Below, piece after piece: positions 1 to 9,363 of a stretch of 64,000 bases of DNA. Within the stretch, counting starts at the first letter, position 1; each line of letters starts with the position of its first letter. Under the pieces are notes generated by a model. The model saw nothing but the letters and a program-made list of their open reading frames with translations, was not told the origin of the DNA and made no database searches. Made by a program: the position numbers and the translations under genes. The stretch is taken from positions 310,001 through 374,000 of the forward strand of contig NZ_CP045997.1 in assembly GCF_010233585.1 (NCBI RefSeq). The letters run 5' to 3'. This stretch comes from Spirosoma endbachense. Lineage in GTDB: Bacteria; Bacteroidota; Bacteroidia; Cytophagales; Spirosomataceae.

Positions 1-28
1 TTTCGGTTACTTAAAACTGACATGGTGA

Positions 29-104
29 GGTTTAGAGAAACCGCGTCGTTCAAACTGAATGCATATTGAGAAACCGTAGGGGTCAGGTTCTTCAACCTGA
101 CCCC
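29..104. repeat. Two short hyphenated palindromes
   Basis: GGTTT-AGAG-AAACC lies at 29-42, and GGGGTCAGGTT-cttc-AACCTGACCCC at 79-104 (11-bp perfect arms, 4-base loop). Both sequence types recur at 1270-1512, so this is a small local family of REP-like hairpins flanking the broken gene between them. Function is unknown; positions were read directly from the sequence. Confidence 0.7.
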
Positions 105-180
105 ACATAATTTACAGTTAAAACGACTTACGTTTATCCCAAATTAGCTGGCTGAATCGTTATTTAATTCCTTACTGATT

Positions 181-1107
181 ATGTGGACGTTAAAACTTTA
201 TGTACTTGTTCTTTGCACAATTTCGTGCCAGCCAAATTTTGGCCAGGAAACAAAACAGCGAACAGAATCAGCGAGAAATTATGAACTTTCTTTTCAATTG
301 ACGGAGTCGAATAATCTTTCTATAGAAGCCATATTGAATGAAATTGACACGGTAAATTTAATGGTTCATACGGCCGCTAATTCTGTTACATTAACCGAAG
401 AGGCCATCCAGAAATTAAAAAGCTTGACATTTGCCGGAACCGATAGTGTAAAAAGCTGGGGAGGAGGAGGTAATTCGTCGAGATTCAGTAAAGGCAATAC
501 GCTGCAAATTGGCGAACTAAAATGGCAGGGTGTATCGATATGGGAGAATAAAAATTGAGGCCCGAAGACAGATGGGAAGTTTGGCAAAGATCTTTTTGGA
601 GACAAGATCATTGAATTTGACTTTGAGAAGAAACTCATTACACTCTATACCAGTCTGCCAGATAAAGCTACTACGTTTGAAAAACTCAACCTAACAAATG
701 AAAATGGAAATCTATTTCTGGAAGCAGGCTGCGAAATAGGTGGTCAATTATTTAGTAACAAATTCTTACTACACTCGGGTTATTCAGGAACTATTTTATT
801 GGACGATAAATTTACTGATGAAACTAAAATTGACGAAAAACTAAAAATTATTGCTGAGAAAGAATTGAAGGATTCTTTTGGTAATAGTTTAAAAACTAAA
901 AAAGCAATTTTGACAGCATTCTCGATCGGTAGTGTGAAATTATCAAACGTGCCAGTAGGATTCTTTAAAGGAGCAATCGGCAGGCAAAAGATGAGTATTA
1001 TCGGCGGATATTTATTAAAGCGATTTACAATACTAATTGATTCACAAGCAGGCACTATTTATCTAAAAAGTAACAATTTGGCTAAATTAGATTATGCCAA
1101 TAGTTAA
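181..1107 (+). pseudogene. Aspartyl-protease-like (retropepsin-fold) secreted protein, broken by one in-frame TGA
   Basis: One reading frame runs from ATG 181 to TAA 1107 (308 codons) and is interrupted only by TGA at 556-558. The N-terminus has a hydrophobic signal-like segment ending in TISC. The two halves look like the two lobes of a pepsin/retropepsin-type domain: VHTAANSVTLT in the first lobe and LLHSGYSGTILL in the second sit where DTG/DSG catalytic loops normally lie. Both carry His instead of the catalytic Asp, so even the intact protein may not be a classical aspartic protease. The residues after the stop (GPKTDGKFGKDLFG, then an FDFEKK strand) continue the fold without a gap, so a sense codon mutated to TGA is the simplest explanation. 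The gene is AT-rich relative to many neighbours and is flanked by palindromes. The family call rests on motif resemblance only. Confidence 0.6.
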
Positions 1108-1269
1108 CTAAAAATAGCTCAGCAATTAGCCTCAGTTAGGAATAAATGTATTTAACTGGTTTGTGATTAACTGCAAAAAATTGCTGAAATGCCAACCCAC
1201 TTTGACACCGGTAAGCGGATAGTACGTAACGTCAGGCTTATTGGCGTGGAATCAGGTCGGTTAGCGTGA

Positions 1270-1512
1270 GGTCAGGTTCTTCAACCTGACCCCTGCACGA
1301 GGTTTCTTAAAACCGAGTATATATTCTGGATGAGTTTTGTAGAATCGCTTTGACTTGTCGCCTTCGCTGTGTCGGTCGGTTTTAAGAAACCGACACCACA
1401 ACTCTACATTACCACATTGGCTGCTTAACTAATGTGTCGGGAATGATTTGAATGATTACAAACCTATAAGCCGGGCCGCCGTGCGGTTTCAAAAACCGTA
1501 TAGGTTTGTAAT
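1270..1512. repeat. Cluster of four intergenic palindromes
   Basis: Four hairpins fill the space between the broken protease-like gene and the trans-sulfuration gene. GGTCAGGTT-cttc-AACCTGACC (1270-1291) repeats the core of the 79-104 element. GGTTT-CTTA-AAACC lies at 1301-1314. GTCGGTTT-TAAG-AAACCGAC (1375-1394) has perfect 8-bp arms. ATTACAAACCTATA (1455-1468) pairs with TATAGGTTTGTAAT (1499-1512) and encloses a second GGTTT/AAACC hairpin. The common theme is GGTTT/AAACC with a tetraloop. No gene is visible at 1108-1551. Confidence 0.75.
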
Positions 1513-1551
1513 GGCCGAGTACTAGTTTATTTGTTCGAAATGACACAGAAA

Positions 1552-2682
1552 TCAGCGGAGGGCGTCCAAAGCCTGAGCCAGATCGGCAATCAAGTCTTCA
1601 GCATGCTCAAGCCCAACCGATACACGCAACAGGTTATGAGGTGTTGCCGAAGTTGGCCCTTCAACACTGGCTCGGTGCTCAATCAGGCTTTCTACTCCAC
1701 CCAGGCTCGTTGCCCTGGTGAATAAATGCAGCTTGCCAATAAATTGGAGCGCTTTGTCGGCCCCTCCTTTGACCTGAATTGACAACATAGCCCCCGGCCC
1801 GTTCATTTGCTGTTGTATTAAAGCCCGGTCGGGGTGATTTGGTAAGCCCGGATAGTGGATTGTCTCAACAGCTGGATGACCATCCAGGAACTCTCCAATA
1901 GCCTGAGCCGTAGCGGTTTGTGCCCGAATCCGAACGCCCAACGTCTTGATGCCCCGGCTGATCAGCCAACTGTCGAAGGGCGAAGGTACTGCACCCGAAA
2001 GCCCCTGCAATGTGCGGATACGTTGCGCAAACTCATTGTCGCGTTTAAAAATCAGAGCCCCACCTAATACATCGCTATGGCCACTCAGATACTTGGTGGT
2101 CGAATGCATGACAACATCACAATTGAAATCGAAAGGTCGCTGAAGCGCGGGAGTCGCCCAGGTATTGTCACAAACGCAGATGGCTCCGGCATCATGAGCC
2201 ATACTGCTGATGGTCAGCAAGTCGGTGATTGCCAGCATGGGATTCGATGGCGTTTCGCACCAGACAACCCGGGTATTTTCATGAATAGACTGCTGTACAG
2301 CATCAAGATCTCTCATATCTACCCGCGTATAGGTTAAGCCCCAGGGGTGAAAAACCTGTTCGAGCAGGGCTGGCGTTCCATAATAAGCATCAGCAGAAAG
2401 CACAACATGATCGCCCGGACGTAGCGCCTGAAATAAAGTCATTGTGGCAGCCTGTCCTGACGCGAACGCCATACCAACGGCTCCGCCTTCAAGCGCGGCC
2501 ATAGCTTTTTCCAGGGCTTCGCGGGTTGGATTATTGGGGCGAGTATAGCCAAAGTTGGCTGGTAGCTCATTCGCTTCATTGCGGGCAAATGTTGTTGAGA
2601 GGTAAATGGGCGGAATAACGGCTCCGGTTGTTGCGTCGGGCTGGTGAGTAGCGCGGAGGGCGAGGGTATCGAAATGAATCAT
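1552..2682 (-). CDS. Trans-sulfuration family PLP enzyme (cystathionine gamma-synthase/beta-lyase type)
   Basis: This 376-residue protein belongs to the Cys/Met-metabolism PLP-dependent family, which makes or cleaves the C-gamma/C-beta sulfur bond of cystathionine and related substrates in the cytoplasm. The PLP lysine is K197 in HSTTKYLSGHSDVLGG; D172 in CDNTWATP is the pyridine-nitrogen partner; FGYTRPNNPT (44-53) is the family's N-terminal substrate/phosphate loop; and SLGGVESL near the C-terminus is conserved. Length is typical (about 380). Sequence alone does not separate gamma-synthase (MetB) from beta-lyase (MetC) or methionine gamma-lyase. It is monocistronic, with the palindrome cluster downstream and a 341-bp divergent spacer upstream. 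A SAM riboswitch exists elsewhere in the window (19134) but not in front of this gene. Confidence 0.9.
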   Translation of the reverse strand: MIHFDTLALRATHQPDATTGAVIPPIYLSTTFARNEANELPANFGYTRPNNPTREALEKAMAALEGGAVGMAFASGQAATMTLFQALRPGDHVVLSADAYYGTPALLEQVFHPWGLTYTRVDMRDLDAVQQSIHENTRVVWCETPSNPMLAITDLLTISSMAHDAGAICVCDNTWATPALQRPFDFNCDVVMHSTTKYLSGHSDVLGGALIFKRDNEFAQRIRTLQGLSGAVPSPFDSWLISRGIKTLGVRIRAQTATAQAIGEFLDGHPAVETIHYPGLPNHPDRALIQQQMNGPGAMLSIQVKGGADKALQFIGKLHLFTRATSLGGVESLIEHRASVEGPTSATPHNLLRVSVGLEHAEDLIADLAQALDALR

Positions 2683-3023
2683 AGTTGTATGGATTGTGAG
2701 TCAGCTATCCATCTAGATTAAGAATGACTCTGAAGGCAGAGTGCACAGGATGAACCATTAATTGATCGCAATCATTCCTGTAAGTCCGGATCGATACGAT
2801 TGAAACGGAATCAATCCTTCAGAAAATGAGTCTGGCAGACAGATTAATTGCCCTATTTACAAATGATGGAGTAATTGTGAACGATAAGTGAAAATTATTA
2901 GATAATAGAGAGTTACTATTTGCTATATCAGACGATTATGATCTAATTTGTTAATTATATGGTCTAATTTTATCGTAATGAGAGTGCTATTTAACTCCAC
3001 TCTAAAAGTAAAATACTGCCTGA
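2683..3023. other. Divergent intergenic spacer
   Basis: This 341-bp AT-rich spacer separates the trans-sulfuration gene (minus) from the DUF1800 gene (plus). It should contain both promoters. I see no perfect TAnnTTTG element, no strong hairpin and no open frame that looks coding. Confidence 0.4.
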
Positions 3024-4667
3024 ATGCCTTACCTGGACCCGTATACGACACCACTGACTGTTGAGAAAGCTGCACACCTGCTCAGACGGGCAACGTTTGG
3101 ACCCACCCAAACTGAACTCACAAATTTTACGGGCCTGACAGCTTCGCAGGCAGTGCAACAACTGATCAATAACGCTAATTATTCACCTCCTCCGCCGGTT
3201 GATATCGATAGTACGAAGGCCACGGCTGGACAAACGTATCTGGACAAACCGTTTAATGGGGACCGTAATTTTGACTTCGGACATTATCTGCGTTACTGGT
3301 GGCTGGGGCTGATGACTTCCCAGACTGCACCTCCGAGTTTACTCGATAAACTGACACTTTTCTGGCAGAATCACTTCGTGACGACCCGCGAAGTGGTTGA
3401 TGATTACCGCTTTGTGAATCAGTATCTGTTACTCCTACGCAATAACGCCCTGGGGAACTTTCGCACACTGGTTACAAAAATCAGTAAGGAGCCAGCCATG
3501 TTGCGCTATCTGAACGGGAACGAAAACGAGGTAGGTAAACCCAACGAAAACTACGCCCGAGAACTTCAGGAACTCTTTACGGTAGGGGCCGTTGACTTTG
3601 CTGGTAACAAGAATTACACAGAAGACGATGTAAAAGCCGCAGCTCGTGTGCTGACTGGCTGGAAATATACGAATTACTGGGTGGTAGGGTCAACAAGCTT
3701 TGCGACAACGTTTACCAACAGCAAGCACGATGCTACCAACAAAACGTTTTCAGCTCATTACAACAATACCGTCATAACTGGTCGCGCAACCGCGCCTTCG
3801 CCCACCGTTACAGCGGGTGACGCCGAGCTCGACGACCTGGTGACCATGTTGCTGAATCACCCTCAGACGTCCCGGTTTATTTGTCGAAAACTATACCGCT
3901 GGTACGTTAATCCCAATGTCACCCAGCAAATTGAAGACAATGTGATTGTGCCACTGGCACAGTTTTTTGCGAGCTCCGGGAATAATTATGCGATTCAGCC
4001 GCTCATCGTCAAACTGTTGACGAGTCAGATTTTCTTTGACGATTCGAACCGGGGAGCCATTGTAAAATCACCAGCAGAGATTGCTGTTGGATCGCTCCGG
4101 TTCTTCAACCAGCCCGTTCCGGACATGAACACCGACTACGCGGCATTTGACACCTATTTTAGCTTTGTTTTCTGGCGAATGCGTGATATGCAGATGGCCC
4201 TGATCGATCAGCCGTCGGTGTTTGGTTATGAACCTTATTACCAGACGGGTTATTCGAAAATCTGGATGAATACAACGACCATTGCCCTCCGTAGCGACTA
4301 TACCGATGCGTTTATCTGGCGATGGCTTGAGGTAAAGCCAGGCTATAAAATGGGTATTGATCTGTTGGCCTGGGCTACCTCACTGCAACCTAATTTCTCC
4401 AATGTAGCCGGAACACCAGCCATTTCCTGCGCGGATGTGCAGGCCGCTTTTTCTAAAAACCTCTTTGCCATTGAGTTGCTTCAAACCCAGAAAGACTTTT
4501 TGATCGATACCATTATGATGCAGGGGATTCCGCGAACATCGTGGACATTTGAATGGAATGCCTATCGCAACGCCCCAAACGATACTAACAAAAGGAATGG
4601 CGTAACGTGGCGTCTACAGAACCTGATGAAGTATATGCTACGCATGGCTGAATACCATATTTCCTGA
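3024..4667 (+). CDS. DUF1800 domain-containing protein
   Basis: The 547-residue protein carries the DUF1800 hallmarks: LLRRATFGPTQTEL near the N-terminus (about 19-32), FWQNHFVT (about 113-120), and NENYARELQELFTVG (about 173-187). The family is widespread in Bacteroidota, Planctomycetota and Proteobacteria, and its biochemical role is not established. Genes of this family almost always sit directly upstream of a DUF1501 gene, as here (41-bp gap, same strand), so the two products probably act together, likely in the envelope or outside the cell. I see no classical signal peptide; the protein starts MPYLDPY. The stop is TGA, which confirms TGA is a normal stop codon here. Confidence 0.9.
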   Translation: MPYLDPYTTPLTVEKAAHLLRRATFGPTQTELTNFTGLTASQAVQQLINNANYSPPPPVDIDSTKATAGQTYLDKPFNGDRNFDFGHYLRYWWLGLMTSQTAPPSLLDKLTLFWQNHFVTTREVVDDYRFVNQYLLLLRNNALGNFRTLVTKISKEPAMLRYLNGNENEVGKPNENYARELQELFTVGAVDFAGNKNYTEDDVKAAARVLTGWKYTNYWVVGSTSFATTFTNSKHDATNKTFSAHYNNTVITGRATAPSPTVTAGDAELDDLVTMLLNHPQTSRFICRKLYRWYVNPNVTQQIEDNVIVPLAQFFASSGNNYAIQPLIVKLLTSQIFFDDSNRGAIVKSPAEIAVGSLRFFNQPVPDMNTDYAAFDTYFSFVFWRMRDMQMALIDQPSVFGYEPYYQTGYSKIWMNTTTIALRSDYTDAFIWRWLEVKPGYKMGIDLLAWATSLQPNFSNVAGTPAISCADVQAAFSKNLFAIELLQTQKDFLIDTIMMQGIPRTSWTFEWNAYRNAPNDTNKRNGVTWRLQNLMKYMLRMAEYHIS

Positions 4668-4708
4668 GCGGTTCATGACCTAAATCCTACAGCCAACCTG
4701 TTCTTACG

Positions 4709-6217
4709 ATGAAACGCAGAGATTTTTTAACGGCGGCTTCGGCGAGTGTGCTGCCTGTGTTGCTAGATGGATTTGGTGTAAAGGCCATGGCTCGCCAGTC
4801 GGTCTTAGTACAATCCTTATTGGCGACAACGGCGCTCAATAGCGACCGAGTTTTGGTGATTGTCTACCTGAATGGGGGTAACGATGGGTTAAATACTGTT
4901 ATTCCAATCGATCAACTAAGTGCCTATAATGGATTGCGGGCCAATATTGCGATTCCGCAAAACAAGATTCTGACGCTGGATGGAAATGCGGCTACGGGGC
5001 TGCATCCGGCCATGACCTGCATGCGCGACCTCTATAACAACGGAAAATTATCCATTGTCCATTCGGTATCCTATCCGAACCCGGATCAGTCTCATTATCG
5101 CTCAACCGACATCTGGATGACGGCCGTTGATGCCAATCAGACTTCAAACTCTGGCTGGGCTGGTCGGTACCTCGAAAACCAATTTCCGGGCTATCCGGCG
5201 GGTTATCCCAACACGCAAATGGAAGACCCGCTGGCGATTCAGATCGGTTACCTGACCTCAACGGCTCTGCTCGGCAGCCAACAGTCGATGGGCATTGCGC
5301 TCAATGACCCGAACAGTTTTTACCAACTGGTAGGGTCGGGCGACGCGACATCGCCGGGCGACGTACCCTGCTGCGATGCCGGTGATCTGATTGCCTTTAT
5401 TCGGAAGCAGCAGTCGTTGTCGGTGGGCTATGCCGCCGAAATTAAACGCGCAGCCGATGCAGGCCGAAACCTGGCTACCTATCCTGACGATACGGCCAAA
5501 AATTCACTGGCCGATCAACTGAAAATTGTAGCCCGACTCATCCACGGCGGGTTGAAAACAAAAATATATTTTGTGTCGCTGGGCGGGTTCGATACCCATT
5601 CGACTCAGGTAGACAGTAGTGATGTGACCAAAGGTGAGCATGGCAACTTGCTGGGCAAACTATCGACGGCTATTGCAACGTTTCAGCAGGATCTGAAGCT
5701 ACAGGGACTCGACGATCGGGTAGTTGGAATGACATTCTCCGAGTTTGGCCGACGGGCTAATTCCAATAATTCAAAAGGGACCGATCATGGCGTGGCGGCT
5801 CCCATGTTCGTTTTTGGTAATAGCCTCAAGCACCGAACCATTGGTCAGAATCCAGATCTGGCTAACCTGCCGGGCCAGACGGGCAGCAAAGACATTAACA
5901 TGCAGATCGATTTTCGGCGTGTATACACCGATATCCTGAACGATTGGTTTGGCACGGCTCAATCAACGACCAACAATCTGTTATTCCGCGAATTCCCAAC
6001 CGTTTCGTTGTTTTCTGATACAGTCGAAACGCTGGCATCCGGTAATTGGATGGATCAGTCAAAATGGACGGTTGGCCGGGTGCCTTTCGCCAACGAGTAC
6101 GTTAAAGTTAATGCCGGGCATACCATGACGGTCAACCAAACGATAACGGTGAAGCAACTTCGGCTAAATGGAAAAATCAACTTTACCGGCCCCTACACGA
6201 TCCGGATGACCGGGTAG
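4709..6217 (+). CDS. DUF1501 domain-containing secreted protein with a C-terminal add-on module
   Basis: The 502-residue protein begins MKRRDFLTAASASVLPVLL, a twin-arginine signal, so export in folded form is expected. The DUF1501 core is recognised by VLVIVYLNGGNDGLNTVIP (about 49-67) and by GGFDTHSTQ and FGRRANSN later on. It forms a two-gene unit with the DUF1800 gene. Residues about 434-502 are outside the usual domain and contain GNWMDQSKWTVGRVP followed by short beta-type strands. A clearly similar 65-residue tail ends the PQQ-type dehydrogenase at 35881-38871, so this looks like a portable C-terminal module. The enzymatic role of DUF1501 is unknown, although it resembles sulfatase/phosphatase-fold proteins. 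Confidence 0.9.
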   Translation: MKRRDFLTAASASVLPVLLDGFGVKAMARQSVLVQSLLATTALNSDRVLVIVYLNGGNDGLNTVIPIDQLSAYNGLRANIAIPQNKILTLDGNAATGLHPAMTCMRDLYNNGKLSIVHSVSYPNPDQSHYRSTDIWMTAVDANQTSNSGWAGRYLENQFPGYPAGYPNTQMEDPLAIQIGYLTSTALLGSQQSMGIALNDPNSFYQLVGSGDATSPGDVPCCDAGDLIAFIRKQQSLSVGYAAEIKRAADAGRNLATYPDDTAKNSLADQLKIVARLIHGGLKTKIYFVSLGGFDTHSTQVDSSDVTKGEHGNLLGKLSTAIATFQQDLKLQGLDDRVVGMTFSEFGRRANSNNSKGTDHGVAAPMFVFGNSLKHRTIGQNPDLANLPGQTGSKDINMQIDFRRVYTDILNDWFGTAQSTTNNLLFREFPTVSLFSDTVETLASGNWMDQSKWTVGRVPFANEYVKVNAGHTMTVNQTITVKQLRLNGKINFTGPYTIRMTG

Positions 6218-6232
6218 GGGCTGGAATAGGGC

Positions 6233-8881
6233 TTATTCACTCTTCAATACGGTTGCCGGATTGCTTCGGGCGGCTTTTAACGTTTGTGAGCCAATAAGTA
6301 AAAAAGCGATGGCCATAACCACCAGTACACTAGTCAACAGGTCAGTCAGACCGATCGGTTGATGGTAAGCGAATTTGGCCAGAACGACCTTATCGAAGAA
6401 GAGATAGGTAGTGGGAAGGGCGATAAGTGTTGCGATGACGAGCAGAAACAGGAAACCTTTGCTTAATAGGAAAATTAGTCTTCCTTCACTGGCTCCCAGT
6501 ACTTTACGGATGCTGATTTCCTTGAGTTTGGTTTCCGTTGTGAACACGACCATCCCAAACAGCCCCATCGATGCAATGCAGATGGCAAGGAAGGTAATGA
6601 ACCCAATTACTTTGACCATAACTTCAAACTGGCGGTAGGCTTCCTCAATCTGGTCGTCGTAGAATTTAGCGTCTAATTGATGTACCTTATCGATTTTCCG
6701 CCAGGCATTGTCAATAGTAGCCAGGGTTGTTGGCAAGTTTGTCGATTTTATTTTGACATTCAGATACCCCCCGTTTTCTCCGGTATAATAGCGGAATACC
6801 ATGGGTTCAATCTTGTTTTCCATGGTTCCGTAATGGAAATCTTTCAGTACGCCAACGATTGTCAATTTCTTGCCATCCATCGTCACCATTTCGCCCAACG
6901 CTTTAGCTGGATTGCGGTTCGCAATGTTGAATCGTTTTAATACCTGTTCATTTACAATAACTTCAGTTTCAGTTCCATTGACGGGTCGGGTTCTGAAATT
7001 TGTTCCAGCGATGAACTTATGCCGATGCAAAGGCAGATGCCGGGCATCGACCATATTGAGCCAGACGCCGGCCGAGTCCTGCGGATTTTTGTACTTCATC
7101 GACGATCCATTCAGGCTCCCCAGGCTGGTAACAAGCATTGATTGGGAAATATCGCTGACCTCCGGTATTTCAGCTAGTTCCTTTCTCAGTAACTCGGTTT
7201 TATTGCCCTGCATCCGGATGTTCAGAATATTTTCGGTGGTAAAGCCTAAATCGAACGAGATAAACCCCCGGTATTGACTGTAGCCAATAAGTGTTGCCGT
7301 AATAAAAATCAGCGAGAAGGTATATTGAATCACAATCAATGCTTTACGCATGCTAACATGCCGAAACATTTTGAGTGATGACGCATCTTTCAGAACCTGA
7401 ATGGCCTGAATTCGTGAGAAAAACAATGCTGGTACGAATCCAGCTGCGATGCCAACTACAATGGCAAGGGCCAGAAAATAGAGAATAATCCGGGGAGAAA
7501 GATCGAGAGAAACAAGGCTATCTAATTGGGGGGCAAGGGCAAGGAACTGTGTTCGCAGCACTAAAAAAAGCCCCAGCGAAAATACCAGTGCCAGAAGAGA
7601 AATGATCACCGATTCGGCAACAAACTGGCCCAGTACATGGCCTTTCAGGGCACCAACTATTTTACGGATACCTACTTCGCGCGAGCGTCTCATCGAACGG
7701 GCAATCGACAGGTTGGTATAATTGAAACAGGCCGAGAGAATAACCACAAACGCCAGCCCGGCCAGTATCCAGACTACCGGTATGGGTATGCTGGCACCGA
7801 TCTCGTTGACATAATGTGCACCTAACGCGATTTCGTCTAATGGTTGGAGTGATAATGTAATTTTACGGTTTTGAATACCCGCGTTTTCAGCTGCACTGAG
7901 TTTATCCAGATTCGCCTGGATGGCTTGCTTATTCGCATTTTCGGGAAGAACCAGGTAAACATAGTTGGAGTAAATACTTTTCCAACTCAGAAGCTCGCCA
8001 TCTGCATCGGCTTTTTGCCCGAGTATAGACGCGAACGAAACCAGGGCTTCAAACTGGATGTGAGATAGTTTGGGAATATCTTTTACTACACCAGTGACCG
8101 TATAAGTCAGGGTATCGAACCGTACCGTTTTACCCAGTGCGTCGGCGTCTCCAAACAACTTTTTTGCAGTTTTTTCGGTCAATACCAATGAATAGGGCTC
8201 GCGCAATGCAGTCGAAGGATCGCCTTTGATCAGTGGGAAGGTGAATACCTTAAAAAACGATTGGTCTGCCCATGTTGCGGCAATCGGTATGATAGTTTCT
8301 TCATTTATCCGGGCATCACCCTGAAACTCCTTGCGGAGTAAGGTCATCGCTTCAATGCCGGGTATTGTTTCCCGAATTCGGTTTCCAGCTTTAATTGACG
8401 TAGACGCGAAATTCATTTCGGGCTGATCGATGATTTCATTTTTTGTAAGAATGCGGTACATCCGGCCCTTTTTTTCATGGAAATCATCGTAGGAGAGCAG
8501 GTCGGTGAGAAAGGCGATCACCAGCAATCCGACCGACATGCTGACCGCCAGTCCAATAATGTTAATGGCCGAAAATAATTTGTTGCGCACCAGACTGCGC
8601 CGGGAAGTTTTGAGGTAGCTGCCAATCATAATCCAATGGACTAAAAGGTTGAGGAATTCAGGCTTACGAACAGTATATAATCGGAAGAATTTCAGGACAT
8701 CGATCACGTAAATCAACCGGGCTCTTTTTACGCTTTTGGTTTTCAGGTTTCGCTCGAAGTACTCATTCAGATCGCCCTGCAAATCTTCGAGCAGGTCGGA
8801 TCGGCAGTACCAGATCAGCAGACGCTGGGCCCAGCGGGGCGGTAGAGGAGATTCGCTGTTTTGGTGGTTCGGTGCTTTCAT
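6233..8881 (-). CDS. FtsX/MacB-type ABC transporter permease with N-terminal prefix domain
   Basis: At 882 residues this is a large inner-membrane permease. Residues about 12-75 (PPRWAQRLLIWYCRSDLLED to FFRLYTVRKP) form the 'permease prefix' region typical of Spirosoma/Dyadobacter relatives. A first membrane helix follows (about 103-125), then a MacB-like periplasmic domain, an FtsX helix block (about 375-490, with the REVGIRKIVGA coupling motif), a second periplasmic domain and a second FtsX block with KEISIRKVLGASEG. The duplicated layout fits a single-chain equivalent of two permease halves. The ATPase partner is not encoded nearby. It overlaps the upstream PadR gene by 4 bp (ATGA), implying translational coupling. 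The substrate is unknown; the family includes drug, peptide and lipoprotein exporters. Confidence 0.92.
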   Translation of the reverse strand: MKAPNHQNSESPLPPRWAQRLLIWYCRSDLLEDLQGDLNEYFERNLKTKSVKRARLIYVIDVLKFFRLYTVRKPEFLNLLVHWIMIGSYLKTSRRSLVRNKLFSAINIIGLAVSMSVGLLVIAFLTDLLSYDDFHEKKGRMYRILTKNEIIDQPEMNFASTSIKAGNRIRETIPGIEAMTLLRKEFQGDARINEETIIPIAATWADQSFFKVFTFPLIKGDPSTALREPYSLVLTEKTAKKLFGDADALGKTVRFDTLTYTVTGVVKDIPKLSHIQFEALVSFASILGQKADADGELLSWKSIYSNYVYLVLPENANKQAIQANLDKLSAAENAGIQNRKITLSLQPLDEIALGAHYVNEIGASIPIPVVWILAGLAFVVILSACFNYTNLSIARSMRRSREVGIRKIVGALKGHVLGQFVAESVIISLLALVFSLGLFLVLRTQFLALAPQLDSLVSLDLSPRIILYFLALAIVVGIAAGFVPALFFSRIQAIQVLKDASSLKMFRHVSMRKALIVIQYTFSLIFITATLIGYSQYRGFISFDLGFTTENILNIRMQGNKTELLRKELAEIPEVSDISQSMLVTSLGSLNGSSMKYKNPQDSAGVWLNMVDARHLPLHRHKFIAGTNFRTRPVNGTETEVIVNEQVLKRFNIANRNPAKALGEMVTMDGKKLTIVGVLKDFHYGTMENKIEPMVFRYYTGENGGYLNVKIKSTNLPTTLATIDNAWRKIDKVHQLDAKFYDDQIEEAYRQFEVMVKVIGFITFLAICIASMGLFGMVVFTTETKLKEISIRKVLGASEGRLIFLLSKGFLFLLVIATLIALPTTYLFFDKVVLAKFAYHQPIGLTDLLTSVLVVMAIAFLLIGSQTLKAARSNPATVLKSE

Positions 8882-9213
8882 ATTGAGCCTTCCAGATTAA
8901 ATCCAGGAATGATGCGCCAGAGCGATTCACGTACATCTTTGGCCTTGATCAGGGCGACTTTACCCGCGTGAGAAACCTCATAAAAGCGTTTGCGTTTGCC
9001 GCCCCGCTCACTGGTAGCTTCGCCTAATTTACTTTTCACCAATCCCTTCTCTTCAAGCCGGTTCAATACCGCGTGTACAACACCGAGCTTCGCTGCTCTG
9101 CCCGTATGTTTTTCTAATTCGTCGCAGATGGCCACACTATAAGCGTCGGTAATCAGGGCGGCAATTGTCAACAGGACTAATTCTTCAAATTCTCCCAGGT
9201 TGGTTCCTTTCAT
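8878..9213 (-). CDS. PadR family transcriptional regulator
   Basis: The 111-residue protein has the PadR winged-helix pattern: EFEELVLLTIAAL at the start, a recognition helix around GVVHAVLNRLEEKGLV, and a wing GGKRKRFYEVSHAG. PadR proteins are usually repressors that respond to small hydrophobic or phenolic compounds and control adjacent transporters. Its stop overlaps the start of the FtsX permease (ATGA), so both come from one mRNA. The tandem 32-bp repeat at 9243-9300, just upstream of this start, is a natural candidate for its own operator. Confidence 0.92.
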   Translation of the reverse strand: MKGTNLGEFEELVLLTIAALITDAYSVAICDELEKHTGRAAKLGVVHAVLNRLEEKGLVKSKLGEATSERGGKRKRFYEVSHAGKVALIKAKDVRESLWRIIPGFNLEGSI

Positions 9214-9242
9214 TGACCCGTTCGATTGGTTGTAGAATATTG

Positions 9243-9300
9243 ATTAACTCACTAAATGTATGTAAAATAATTTTATTAACTCCTTATTTGTATGTAAAAT
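9243..9300. promoter_or_regulatory. Tandem 32-bp-period repeat, candidate PadR operator
   Basis: ATTAACTC followed six bases later by TGTATGTAAAAT occurs twice with exact spacing: 9243-9250/9257-9268 and 9275-9282/9289-9300. The period is 32 bp, about three helical turns, so two dimers could bind the same face. It lies 30-90 bp upstream of the PadR start codon (9213, minus strand). Binding by PadR is inference. Confidence 0.6.
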
Positions 9301-9363
9301 ATTTTTTGGCTTAATAAATGGAGTTAACCACGGGCTGGTTGGTCAGATATACACGCTGATGTT

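Noticed and set aside
556..558. TGA read as a sense codon (selenocysteine or recoding), also at 29754
   Set aside because: Ordinary genes here end with TGA (for example the DUF1800 gene at 4665-4667), no SECIS-like structure is evident, and both genes carry other signs of decay or doubtful catalysis.
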